Part shown: piece after piece, positions 1 through 7,062 of the stretch
Layout of the letters: each line of letters begins with the position of its first letter
Numbering within the stretch: position 1 is the stretch's first letter
Origin: Aquibacillus albus
GTDB lineage: Bacteria > Bacillota > Bacilli > Bacillales > Amphibacillaceae
DNA: 36,149 nt
Direction of reading: 5' to 3'
Assembly (NCBI RefSeq): GCF_016908325.1
Contig: NZ_JAFBDR010000035.1
Location: forward strand, 1 to 36,149
The notes under the pieces: model-generated
Told to the model about the DNA's origin: nothing
Seen by the model: the letters and a program-made list of their open reading frames with translations, nothing else
Database searches by the model: none
Position numbers and translations under genes: made by a program

Positions 1-2
1 TC

Positions 3-95
3 ATTACCTCCATTTACTATTTTCTTGGTCGAAAACATTGTAACATGGGGTCATGATGATGACCTTTCTTTTTACACAATTATATGGACTTTATC
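3..95. repeat. Left copy of a 93-bp perfect inverted repeat framing the window
   Basis: These 93 bases are the exact reverse complement of 36057-36149; I compared them base by base and found no mismatch. Identity stops at 95/36057, where the 42-bp array begins. Inside is a small palindrome, GGTCATGATGATGACC (49-64), followed by a T-rich stretch, which could fold as a weak hairpin. Read outward (minus strand) the copy ends in GGAGGTAATGA, a ribosome-binding-site-like sequence. The repeat may therefore be the 5' leader of outward-facing genes beyond the window. The function is not known. Confidence 0.95.
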
Positions 96-371
96 ACCGA
101 TCCTGGATTTTCTCTCACTCTCTCCCGGTTTATGCGCACCGATCCCGGATTTTCTCTCACTCTTGCCCGGTTTATGCGCAGCAATCCTGCTTTTTCTCTC
201 ATTCTCACCTCAGTTATGCGCACCGATCCTGGATTTTCTCTCACTCTCACCCGGTTTATGCGCACCGATCCTGGATTTTCTCTCACTCTCGCCTCGGTTA
301 TGCGCAACTTCCCCGGATTTTCTCTCATCCCCACCCGGTTTATGCGCACTCATCCCGACCTCTCACCTACC
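96..371. repeat. Left tandem array, 42-bp period, six full units plus a degenerate remnant
   Basis: Six units of exactly 42 bp fill 96-347, each containing variants of GGATTTTCTCTCACTCT and TTTATGCGCACCGAT; a decayed piece follows to about 371. Because 42 is a multiple of three and the unit lacks stops, long open frames appear in several frames on both strands, giving spurious 14-residue repeat proteins. The array begins directly after the 93-bp repeat. Its unit is related to the right-hand array (35531-36056) in inverted orientation, but with several fixed differences. Confidence 0.9.
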
Positions 372-381
372 AGCTACATCC

Positions 382-1293
382 TCAACTCTTACTCCCCACC
401 ATCTCTCGCACTTTCTCAATCTCCTCTTCATCAACTATCAAATAATAAATATCATCAATCATCGTGCCTTCGCCTTGCATCATGTAAGTATCTAAATTCC
501 TCGTCGTCCTGCGATAGTTAATGAATAAATTTCTTATATCTTCAAAGTCCATATTCATGACTACATTCTCTCCGATGATGTCTAGAAATTCACCAATATT
601 ACTGATAGAGCGAATGTTGGAGCCTTTATCGATGATTGCTTTGATGACTTGGCGTTGGCGGGCGGTTCGGCCGAAGTCTCCTGCTTCGTCTTGGAATCGC
701 ATTTGGACGTAGCCGAGGGTTTGTGGGCCGTCCAGCTCTAGCTGGCCGCGGGCGTAATGAAAGCCTTCTTGATAATAGCCTGTATCGATCCAGTCTAATT
801 CGTTATGTACGGTGATTCCACCAAGTGCATCAACCAGACCTACCAAGCCTTCCATATTGAGCCTTACATAATAATCAATCGAGATTTTTAAAAATTGCTC
901 GACGGTGTCAACAGCCATATCAACTCCACCAAAGGCATAGGCGTGATTAATCTTATCTTGTCCAACCATTCCAGCGATTTCTGTCCGTGTATCTCTCGGA
1001 ATACTAACTAGCTGCATGCGCTCGGCTGTAGGATTTAACGTTAAAATCATCAGTGCGTCCGATCGTCCTTTATCATCAGTTCTTTCATCGATCCCAAGCA
1101 GCAAAATCGTTAAGGGCTCTTCTTCTTCCATTTTCTTCTTCGTTAAGCTCGTATCAATGGTCTGTACCGATTGATATACTTTGTGGTCGATGGTTTGTTT
1201 CGCAGCATCATAAACGGTAATCATGTATCCTATTCCACACAACCCAATAATAATTACAAAAACAAAAACGAACGCCCAGCTTTTCCGCTTCAT
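382..1293 (-). CDS. LCP (LytR-CpsA-Psr) family cell-wall polymer ligase
   Basis: The 303-residue protein has a short basic N-terminus, one membrane segment at about residues 6-28 and an extracellular LCP domain starting near TILLLGIDERTDDKGRSD. The conserved stretch VSIPRDTRTEI follows, and arginines later in the domain fit the pyrophosphate-binding family pattern. LCP enzymes transfer lipid-linked glycopolymers such as teichoic acids or capsule to peptidoglycan on the outer face of the membrane. Here the gene lies at the far end of a window dominated by a Wzy-type polysaccharide operon, so anchoring that polymer is a reasonable inference, although the lasso cluster separates them. The 71-bp gap to the upstream hairpin (1365-1393) suggests separate or attenuated transcription. 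The gene stops just before the left repeat array, so the array lies in its 3' flank. Confidence 0.9.
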   Translation of the reverse strand: MKRKSWAFVFVFVIIIGLCGIGYMITVYDAAKQTIDHKVYQSVQTIDTSLTKKKMEEEEPLTILLLGIDERTDDKGRSDALMILTLNPTAERMQLVSIPRDTRTEIAGMVGQDKINHAYAFGGVDMAVDTVEQFLKISIDYYVRLNMEGLVGLVDALGGITVHNELDWIDTGYYQEGFHYARGQLELDGPQTLGYVQMRFQDEAGDFGRTARQRQVIKAIIDKGSNIRSISNIGEFLDIIGENVVMNMDFEDIRNLFINYRRTTRNLDTYMMQGEGTMIDDIYYLIVDEEEIEKVREMVGSKS

Positions 1294-1364
1294 ACCTTTT
1301 ATTGACAGATCCCTCTCTCCTTGCAGCTATCCAGATGAATCATTTATATAAAATCCCGTTACTT

Positions 1365-1393
1365 AGGCCCTTATACCGAATGTATAAGGGCCT
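1365..1393 (-). terminator. Hairpin downstream of precursor A2 (attenuator or RNA-stabilising stem)
   Basis: This is a perfect 11-bp stem, AGGCCCTTATA (1365-1375) pairing with TATAAGGGCCT (1383-1393), with a 7-nt loop, 26 bp past the A2 stop codon. No clear U-run follows on the minus strand, so it may be a 3' stabilising stem or a factor-dependent attenuator and not a textbook intrinsic terminator. Its GGCCCT core is shared with the hairpin behind precursor A1 (6881-6916). Confidence 0.6.
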
Positions 1394-1418
1394 GAGGTGT
1401 GGGGATGTAGTAAAGTTA

Positions 1419-1550
1419 TTAACTTACATGAAGTTCTATCGTTTCATCTTCATCTGCGAAGGTGAAATCAACGTTTGCTAAACCTGGTCCCATCATCGTT
1501 TGATTGACATCAAGAACCTCCAACTCTGGCTGCTTCCATTCTTTTTTCAT
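1419..1550 (-). CDS. Lasso peptide precursor A2 (43 residues)
   Basis: This short gene was read directly from the minus strand: start ATG at 1550-1548, stop TAA at 1421-1419. The strong site AGGAGGTGAT lies 4 nt before the start. The leader begins MKKEWKQPELEVLDV and ends Gln-Thr-Met, placing the conserved leader threonine at -2. The predicted 24-residue core starts MGPGLANVD, giving a nine-residue ring closed between the amino end of residue 1 and Asp9. The tail is strongly acidic and ends His-Val-Ser. A C-terminal serine is the phosphorylation site in paeninodin-type lasso peptides, and a matching kinase gene is present. Met at core position 1 is unusual; Gly, Ala, Ser or Cys is typical. 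If the cut were one residue later, Gly1-Asp8 would form an eight-residue ring. The first 41 bases overlap the 3' end of cyclase gene C2. Confidence 0.9.
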   Translation of the reverse strand: MKKEWKQPELEVLDVNQTMMGPGLANVDFTFADEDETIELHVS

Positions 1551-3453
1551 GGCTATCACCTCCTCGTTTTAAATATCTATATACAATGAGAGCACGCATC
1601 AACACTCTGATTTCAGGATCAAATGCATACTCTGATTGCGGACCATTTTTGACTTTTGGCAAGAAGGTTTTCAGTAAGTCGATATTTAAATAAGAGGCAC
1701 AAATCGGATCATCCACTAACGCTGTTAACTCACTGACAAATGCATTCCAATCCGGTGCCATTCGATGAACCCAATCGGCTGCTTGCATTCCTCGGACACG
1801 TTGGTTTAGTCGAACGCTATCTGGTAAATAGCCTTCTGTTGCTCTTCTGATTAAAGCGCGGCTACAGCCATTTTTTACAAATTGGTCTTCTGGTATCGCT
1901 AAGCAAAATTGAACAACCCGCAAATCATTGGTGGGGTCACGATTCCATGCCCCATAGCGTAAGGATAGCTTTGTTGCAGTAGTCCCAGTCGTATTCCATA
2001 CATACGTATTTTCGAAATGTTTTTTCCGAATCTCACTGACACTTAATTGTGAAACAGCATCCATTTCACGCAGCTTTGAAAAAATGTCCATCCTACGCGC
2101 AAATTCTGGATGAATGATGGATGGGAATGGATCGGATGACTTTGATTTATTTAAAAATGCTTTTTTTCCGATGACAGAAAAGATGAGAGATTTTCGTACG
2201 TTTATATTTTTACTATAGGCACCTAGTTCGCGGTATAATGAAAGCCACCGCATTTTTTTCAATAACCGACTGTAATACTCCAAAGCTCGTCCCCACGATA
2301 TCGTGAAATTTCCTCTTGCCCCATTTAATAACATGCGAACACCTTGGCTGCTTGCTTTTTCATAGGTCCCCTTCAACCAAAATGAATTCTCGAAAAATTT
2401 GTACGGTGCTTCCATGATGTCGAGCCAATCATCCATTTCCGCGTAAGGATTCATACCATTTAAGCTCAAAAAATGTTCCTTCATATTTCCGACATAACTA
2501 ACGGTATCACGAATAAACGGTCGTTCATCTGCTACTGCGTATCCTGGTGTCCAATCGGTAAAATTTTCTTCTGGGGTGTAGCTGTATGTATATAATTGCT
2601 TGTTCGATTTAGCCGCGAAGCTAACAACGGCTCCCGAATCTAAACCACCACTTAGCTGTACGCCAACCGGACCCAACGTACGCAGTCGTGCATCAACGGC
2701 TTGTTGGAACACCTCTCGGAAGGCCTCTACATATTCTTCGTCTTTTGAAAATCGTATCTGTTTATTAAAATCTAATGCTTGATACCGAGATATGGTTACA
2801 CTATCTCCCTTTACGGTAATGGAGTGGGAAGGTGGGAGCTGTTCGATAGATTGATAGGCAGTAATCGAATCATCGACCGTATCAATCACATCTGGAATCG
2901 CTAAATATTCTGCAAGCCAATTTTCATTTAGCTGCTTGTTTATGTAAGGTAAACGGAATAGTGGTGCTATCGTCGTACAGAAGGCGAATCGTTCAACATC
3001 ATGAAAAAAGTAAAGCGAGCGCATTCCCGAAAAATCTCTGGCACCAAATAGTTGATTGTTTCTCTCATCCCAGATCATGAACGCAAAATCGCCAAGTATA
3101 TGCTGGGGCATGTCTTCTCCCCACTTGCAATACGCTAGTAAAAGAAGCATACTATCCGGCATATAATCTCGTTTCGCCTTTCCAACCTGCAGGATTTCAA
3201 ACAGCTCCTGACGATTATCAATAATCGCATCAGCGGTAATTGCCATTTGTCTTTCTGGATCATAGTAAGGCAGCGGCTCCCCTATTGATTCGGGGGTTAT
3301 CCACTGGGCGTGACATCCGAGGATGATCGATTCTTCCTTCCAGACTCGAGCATCATCTGCAGGGTATTTACTCAAGGCATCCATCATCCCAGTCAAATGA
3401 TCCTCAGGAACAGGCTGTTTGTTTTTATGGTAAATACCTGTGATAGCGCTCAT
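1510..3453 (-). CDS. Lasso peptide cyclase C2 (asparagine synthetase B-like)
   Basis: This enzyme is expected to adenylate the Asp9 side chain of a precursor core and close the macrolactam. The N-terminal half resembles a class II glutamine amidotransferase domain but starts MSAITGIY, with no nucleophilic Cys2. The C-terminal half carries the PP-loop ATP site LSGGLDSG at residues 267-274. I chose the ATG at 3453 over the upstream ATG at 3468 because GGAGAGGG sits 5 nt before it and the resulting start matches C1. Length is 647 residues. Compared with C1 it has about 15 extra C-terminal residues (from GGDSHEK on), which are simply the read-through of the A2 ribosome binding site and start region. 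It has its own promoter at 3567-3599 and so forms a separate C2-A2 module, probably specialised for A2. Confidence 0.9.
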   Translation of the reverse strand: MSAITGIYHKNKQPVPEDHLTGMMDALSKYPADDARVWKEESIILGCHAQWITPESIGEPLPYYDPERQMAITADAIIDNRQELFEILQVGKAKRDYMPDSMLLLLAYCKWGEDMPQHILGDFAFMIWDERNNQLFGARDFSGMRSLYFFHDVERFAFCTTIAPLFRLPYINKQLNENWLAEYLAIPDVIDTVDDSITAYQSIEQLPPSHSITVKGDSVTISRYQALDFNKQIRFSKDEEYVEAFREVFQQAVDARLRTLGPVGVQLSGGLDSGAVVSFAAKSNKQLYTYSYTPEENFTDWTPGYAVADERPFIRDTVSYVGNMKEHFLSLNGMNPYAEMDDWLDIMEAPYKFFENSFWLKGTYEKASSQGVRMLLNGARGNFTISWGRALEYYSRLLKKMRWLSLYRELGAYSKNINVRKSLIFSVIGKKAFLNKSKSSDPFPSIIHPEFARRMDIFSKLREMDAVSQLSVSEIRKKHFENTYVWNTTGTTATKLSLRYGAWNRDPTNDLRVVQFCLAIPEDQFVKNGCSRALIRRATEGYLPDSVRLNQRVRGMQAADWVHRMAPDWNAFVSELTALVDDPICASYLNIDLLKTFLPKVKNGPQSEYAFDPEIRVLMRALIVYRYLKRGGDSHEKRMEAARVGGS

Positions 3454-3566
3454 TCGTACCCTCTCCATTTCTAAGAAAACTAGTTCACCCCTGGAGCTAT
3501 GGATAATAACGATTCATCTTGTCTGATAAACGATGATAAAAGCCATTTAAACTTGTATTACTATTT

Positions 3567-3599
3567 ATTATAGTAAACATGTTCCATGACTTTCAGTAA
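3567..3599 (-). promoter_or_regulatory. Promoter of the C2-A2 module, same bipartite motif as the main lasso promoter
   Basis: On the minus strand the box TTACTGAAAGT (3599-3589) is followed after 11 nt by TTTACTATAAT (3577-3567), which contains a perfect -10 hexamer TATAAT. The box takes the place of a consensus -35. The same two blocks with the same 11-nt spacing occur upstream of B2 (10749-10781). A shared activator site overlapping a weak -35 is the simplest reading. Transcription from here would give a 5' leader of roughly 105 nt before the C2 start. Confidence 0.7.
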
Positions 3600-3697
3600 C
3601 TTATTTTAGTTATTTGGACTATTCTTTTGACAAGCATGTAAGTGATAGAGTCATGCGGGGAAAATATGCAGAAGGTTACATAATCTATTGACGTGGC

Positions 3698-3720
3698 AGG
3701 AGCCTAATACTTAGACTCCT
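3698..3720 (-). terminator. Hairpin between exporter D and the C2 promoter
   Basis: Bases 3698-3707 (AGGAGCCTAA) pair with 3711-3720 (TTAGACTCCT) as a 10-bp stem with one G-U wobble and a 3-nt loop. It lies 44 bp past the D stop codon. There is no strong U tract, so termination may be partial. It sits in the 310-bp gap that separates the first lasso unit from the C2-A2 module. Confidence 0.45.
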
Positions 3721-3763
3721 TTGAAGATGATAGCCCCAGAAAAACACTTCCTATTGCAAACAG

Positions 3764-5563
3764 TCACCCTTGGTTTACTAATTTGCTAAATACACCTGTC
3801 GATTGATCCGCTAGCTGCTGAAAAGCCCCTTGCTGCACCACTTCGCCCTTATCTAGTACAATTACTTGATCAGCATTCCGAATCGTTGATAAACGATGAG
3901 CGATTACAATAATCGTCATTTTCCCTTTTAACTGCTCAATCGCTCTCTGAATTTTCGCTTCATTTTCTGTATCGAGGGCACTTGTCGCTTCATCCAGTAC
4001 TAGAATAGATGGTTTTCGCAAAATCGCACGCGCTAACACCAATCGCTGCCGTTCTCCACCAGACAGCTTCACGCCTCGGTCACCAATCAATGTATCTAGG
4101 CCATCCGGTAATTCTCGGACAAACGCTGCAGCCAATGCAAATTCCAGCGCTTCCCATAAGTCTTCTTCACTAGCATCCGGCTTCACCAATAACAGATTTT
4201 CGCGAACCGTTGTATTAAACAAAAATGGGTCCTGCGAAACATAACTGAGTGACTTTCGTAAGGCGAGCACGTCATCACCCTCTAAAGGAGTTCCATCGAT
4301 ACAAACCTGACCTATTTCCGGTTTGTTTAATCCCATCACTAAATCGATCAATGTACTCTTACCAGCCCCAGACTTTCCTACAATTGCTGTGATATGATTG
4401 GCAGGAATATATAGATTGATATCCTTTAAAGCATATGTTGGCTTATCCTTATCATAACGAAAAGCAAGCTGGTTACATTCGATACCTGCCCCGATACGAA
4501 TTGGCTGAATGGAATCATCAAAGTCTTGCATGAATTCCATCGCAGTTTTCGTTTCTTTTTGTAGCCGTTTTACTTCCCGTAAGGATGGGATCGTTGACGC
4601 TATTTGCTCCATTGAACTTTGAATTCCTGATACTCTAGGCCAAAGCCTTGAAAAAATCACGACTACCAACACTAATTGTGCACCCTGAGTGGAAAATAAC
4701 TGAACAGCCACCATAATAAAAATGGCAATAAAAAAGGCGGATGCAATTTTATAATAGGATTGCGAAGTCGTCTTTACCCGCGTAAATTCCACTCGTTCAT
4801 CCTGCATTTGCTTCGTAATAGATCGATACCAATTCATTCTTGGTTCCTCTAAACGATTACTTTTAATATCCTTAATTCCGTTAATCTGATCCGTAATTCC
4901 AGCAAGAAAACTTCTTCCAAGCTCATAGTTCCGATTCCCTAATATAAGTGATCGCCTTAAAAACTTGCGATTTAAAAATAGAAGCAGCAATCCACATAGT
5001 AAAACAAAGGATGTAATTCCAGGCGACAAGACAAAGGCTAGCGCAACCTGGACGATCGTAATCATTACTGAAGCCATCAATTTCAAGAAGGATTGCGTGC
5101 CTGCATTCGTCCTGCCAATTTCGGCAGTTAAAATATTAATGAGGTCTGATTTTCTTTTTTTAATGAAAAAATCCCAATTTGCTTTCAATAAGGAGTGGTA
5201 CGTTTCTAACTGAATATACCTTAAAAACCCCTGCTGAATAACAGCATTTTGTATCGTTATGCGACGTTGGAGAAGATTTTGTCCAACAGCAATGATCACA
5301 TATAGACCTAAAATTAATGGTAAGGCAAATGGATTAGGAATCAACTCAAATATGCTAAAGACGCTTGCAAACGGAAAATCACCTGCTTCGACATTGACAA
5401 TGCCACTCATACTAATCATAGGAATTAGCAGCAGGACGGCAATACCATCAAGCAAGCCGATGCCCATCATCGCAAGCACGTTTATGTATAGCACATTTCC
5501 GGTATGTCCATGTATTTGCTTTAAAAAATAAAACACATGCCTCATCGTTAACCCCCATTCCAT
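3764..5563 (-). CDS. Lasso peptide ABC exporter D
   Basis: This is a single-chain ABC half-transporter of 599 residues. The N-terminal 330 residues contain hydrophobic membrane segments (for example 27-52, 80-98, 160-198 and 275-305). The ATPase domain has Walker A GKSGAGKST near 396-404, signature LSGGERQR near 500, Walker B ILVLDEATSALD near 520 and the H-loop histidine near 556. It is expected to act as a homodimer exporting the mature, possibly phosphorylated, lasso peptides and giving self-immunity. No peptidase C39 domain is present, consistent with leader removal by B1/B2 in the cytoplasm. Two starts are possible: the ATG at 5563 with a weak AGGA site, or the ATG at 5545 preceded by GGGGG. 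It follows B1 by 10 bp. Confidence 0.92.
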   Translation of the reverse strand: MEWGLTMRHVFYFLKQIHGHTGNVLYINVLAMMGIGLLDGIAVLLLIPMISMSGIVNVEAGDFPFASVFSIFELIPNPFALPLILGLYVIIAVGQNLLQRRITIQNAVIQQGFLRYIQLETYHSLLKANWDFFIKKRKSDLINILTAEIGRTNAGTQSFLKLMASVMITIVQVALAFVLSPGITSFVLLCGLLLLFLNRKFLRRSLILGNRNYELGRSFLAGITDQINGIKDIKSNRLEEPRMNWYRSITKQMQDERVEFTRVKTTSQSYYKIASAFFIAIFIMVAVQLFSTQGAQLVLVVVIFSRLWPRVSGIQSSMEQIASTIPSLREVKRLQKETKTAMEFMQDFDDSIQPIRIGAGIECNQLAFRYDKDKPTYALKDINLYIPANHITAIVGKSGAGKSTLIDLVMGLNKPEIGQVCIDGTPLEGDDVLALRKSLSYVSQDPFLFNTTVRENLLLVKPDASEEDLWEALEFALAAAFVRELPDGLDTLIGDRGVKLSGGERQRLVLARAILRKPSILVLDEATSALDTENEAKIQRAIEQLKGKMTIIVIAHRLSTIRNADQVIVLDKGEVVQQGAFQQLADQSTGVFSKLVNQG

Positions 5564-5573
5564 TCGTTTATTC

Positions 5574-5867
5574 CTATTCTTGAACCTGAACTAATCCTTC
5601 TTCAATCAATTGACCAATAAAGGCAATCGTATGTTCGACACATTCTTGTGGTTCAACATCATACATATCCATTAGCTTTGATACGAGCAATTGAATGGAA
5701 ATCGGTTCTTTCATTAACTCCCATATTTCTCCACCAAGACTGCCCAAATTATAATACTTGCCATTTTGTACACTTAACATGACCTTTTCTCCATCCATAT
5801 CACTGACAATATTTCCTTCTACTTGACTTACAATGGCTTCAATCGATATTTCTTTCACCTTACTCAT
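5574..5867 (-). CDS. Lasso peptide B1 protein, PqqD-like RiPP recognition element
   Basis: This 97-residue protein matches the PqqD/RRE fold: an N-terminal beta region with GEKVMLSVQNGKYYNLGSLGGEIW (shown in part), followed by helices ending in a LIEEGLVQV strand. Stand-alone RRE proteins (B1) bind the leader peptide and deliver it to the B2 protease. There is a single B1 for two precursors, so it presumably recognises the near-identical leaders, which share MKKEWK-PELE-LDV. Its start codon overlaps the last 8 bases of the kinase gene, with AAGGAGGAG placed 7 nt upstream, indicating translational coupling. Confidence 0.92.
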   Translation of the reverse strand: MSKVKEISIEAIVSQVEGNIVSDMDGEKVMLSVQNGKYYNLGSLGGEIWELMKEPISIQLLVSKLMDMYDVEPQECVEHTIAFIGQLIEEGLVQVQE

Positions 5868-6804
5868 GGATAAACTCCTCCTTTCTTACAACATTAGTTA
5901 AAATCAGCTCGACTAATTCGTCTGCTGTAAATCGTGAAATTGGACGTTCCATTTTATATAAATTACTTTTACTTGCTATTTTGGCTGAAGCTTGAAAATG
6001 CCACTCCATTAAACCGGCGCGTTTGATGATAAAGTTTCTATATGTATGCGCAAAAAGTGTATACAACCGTTCTAATTCTTGTATGGGTTGGAATTGAATG
6101 GTTTGATTAAGTTCAGATTTTGTTAGTTCTATTACACCTGCTAGAGGCATTGAATTTGTTTCAAAACTGTCGGTTATCGGAATCGTATACTTCGTTTCTC
6201 TATCGATAATTGGACAATAATTATCTGATTCCAGACCAAAATGATCCAGGCTCTCTAACCATAATTTCTGTTGCGGATAGGAGGGTGTTACGATAGGAAT
6301 ATTGTTCTTGTCAAAAGTAATTGGAATGACATCATCACTTAAGAGATTAAATCCCCTTTTCAAAAAAGACCTTGCCAGCGTTGACTTCCCAGCACCAGAA
6401 TCACCAATAATTGCATATGCTTCTCCGCCTATAGCTAATGCACTACCGTGTAACGGGAGTATTCTCCGTTGCATTAGAAGTGCACCCATACAGGTTCCAA
6501 GAATATAAAGTCTAAGCTGGTCTTCTTTAGACCCTTCCATCGGTGAAACAGATATTTTATTCCCGTTTTCAATTAAAAAAATAGCAACATGAGGTATTTC
6601 AAATAATACTTGATTCTCATCTACAAAAGAAAGAGAGTTTGGGTTCGTATATTTATACCTTTGTTCTGTTAAATCTCTTTTCTCTATCACTACGTCCACA
6701 TTGCTTCCCGGCAAATCGACGATAGGCAACTCAAGGAAAGGGAAATCACTGGAAATATTTAAGCCAAATGCGCTAAAGGTTATATTTTTTTGTATCCCTA
6801 ACAT
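5860..6804 (-). CDS. Paeninodin-type lasso peptide kinase (HPr kinase/phosphatase-like)
   Basis: The 314-residue protein has the HprK-type core: Walker A GDSGAGKST at about residues 134-142, a preceding PLHGSAL block and the acidic pair LLSDDVI near 157-158. The true HprK regulatory N-terminal domain is replaced by an unrelated module of about 100 residues. Homologues in lasso clusters of Firmicutes phosphorylate the side chain of the C-terminal serine of the precursor. Both precursors here end in serine, which supports that role. An upstream in-frame GTG (6813) lies inside the AAGGAG ribosome binding site, so I place the start at the ATG 6804. The gene follows a strong terminator-like hairpin (6881-6916), so its level probably stays below that of A1. 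Confidence 0.9.
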   Translation of the reverse strand: MLGIQKNITFSAFGLNISSDFPFLELPIVDLPGSNVDVVIEKRDLTEQRYKYTNPNSLSFVDENQVLFEIPHVAIFLIENGNKISVSPMEGSKEDQLRLYILGTCMGALLMQRRILPLHGSALAIGGEAYAIIGDSGAGKSTLARSFLKRGFNLLSDDVIPITFDKNNIPIVTPSYPQQKLWLESLDHFGLESDNYCPIIDRETKYTIPITDSFETNSMPLAGVIELTKSELNQTIQFQPIQELERLYTLFAHTYRNFIIKRAGLMEWHFQASAKIASKSNLYKMERPISRFTADELVELILTNVVRKEEFIHE

Positions 6805-6880
6805 CCAACACACTCCTTTTCAAACTAACAAAGCTTTTAAAAACTTCAGTAAGCATCCAATAGCCATACTTTAAAGTATA

Positions 6881-6916
6881 AAAAAATATGGCCCTAATAA
6901 TAGGGCCATATTTTTT
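6881..6916 (-). terminator. Strong intrinsic-terminator-like hairpin between A1 and K (likely attenuator)
   Basis: Bases 6881-6896 (AAAAAATATGGCCCTA) and 6901-6916 form a perfect 16-bp stem with a 4-nt loop, with A and U runs at its two ends, so it could work in both directions. Its last bases overlap the A1 stop codon (6915-6917). Because K, B1 and D lie downstream without an obvious promoter, partial read-through would give much more precursor mRNA than processing-enzyme mRNA. Confidence 0.85.
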
Positions 6917-7046
6917 AACTTAATGTAATATCGTCGAATTCAGTTCCTGCTGGAAAATCATTATCTAGTTTTGTTCCTGTGCTGCCTAGCATTGTCATCT
7001 TCACATCAAGTTCTTCTAATTCAGGCTTCTTCCATTCTTTTTTCAT
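6915..7046 (-). CDS. Lasso peptide precursor A1 (43 residues)
   Basis: This was read directly from the minus strand: start ATG 7046-7044, stop TAA 6917-6915, preceded by an AAGGGGGG site about 9 nt upstream. The leader begins MKKEWKKPELEELDV and ends Met-Thr-Met with the conserved Thr at -2. The predicted 24-residue core starts LGSTGTKLD, giving a ring of nine closed on Asp9. Residues 10-24 form a tail with Phe12, Phe18, several Asp/Glu and a C-terminal Ser. It has the same total and core length as A2, but the cores share little beyond Gly2, Asp9 and Ser24. Leu at core position 1 is uncommon. The gene lies 16 bp after cyclase C1, so C1 and A1 form a pair. Confidence 0.92.
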   Translation of the reverse strand: MKKEWKKPELEELDVKMTMLGSTGTKLDNDFPAGTEFDDITLS

Positions 7047-7062
7047 AATAGAACACCCCCCT

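Noticed and set aside
25-521. Repetitive ORFs reading MRTDPGFSLTL-type 14-residue repeats, in several frames
   Set aside because: They come from 42-bp tandem repeats that lack stops in multiple frames and on both strands; no convincing ribosome binding site, signal peptide or single favoured frame was seen.
1394-1430. A fourth copy of the TATAACTTT motif near the A2 stop codon
   Set aside because: Only ATAACTTT matches, it overlaps coding sequence of A2 and it is not upstream of a clear promoter.
6840-6860. A third TTACTGAA box upstream of the kinase gene K
   Set aside because: Only the first eight bases match the lasso promoter box and no -10 element follows at the required spacing.
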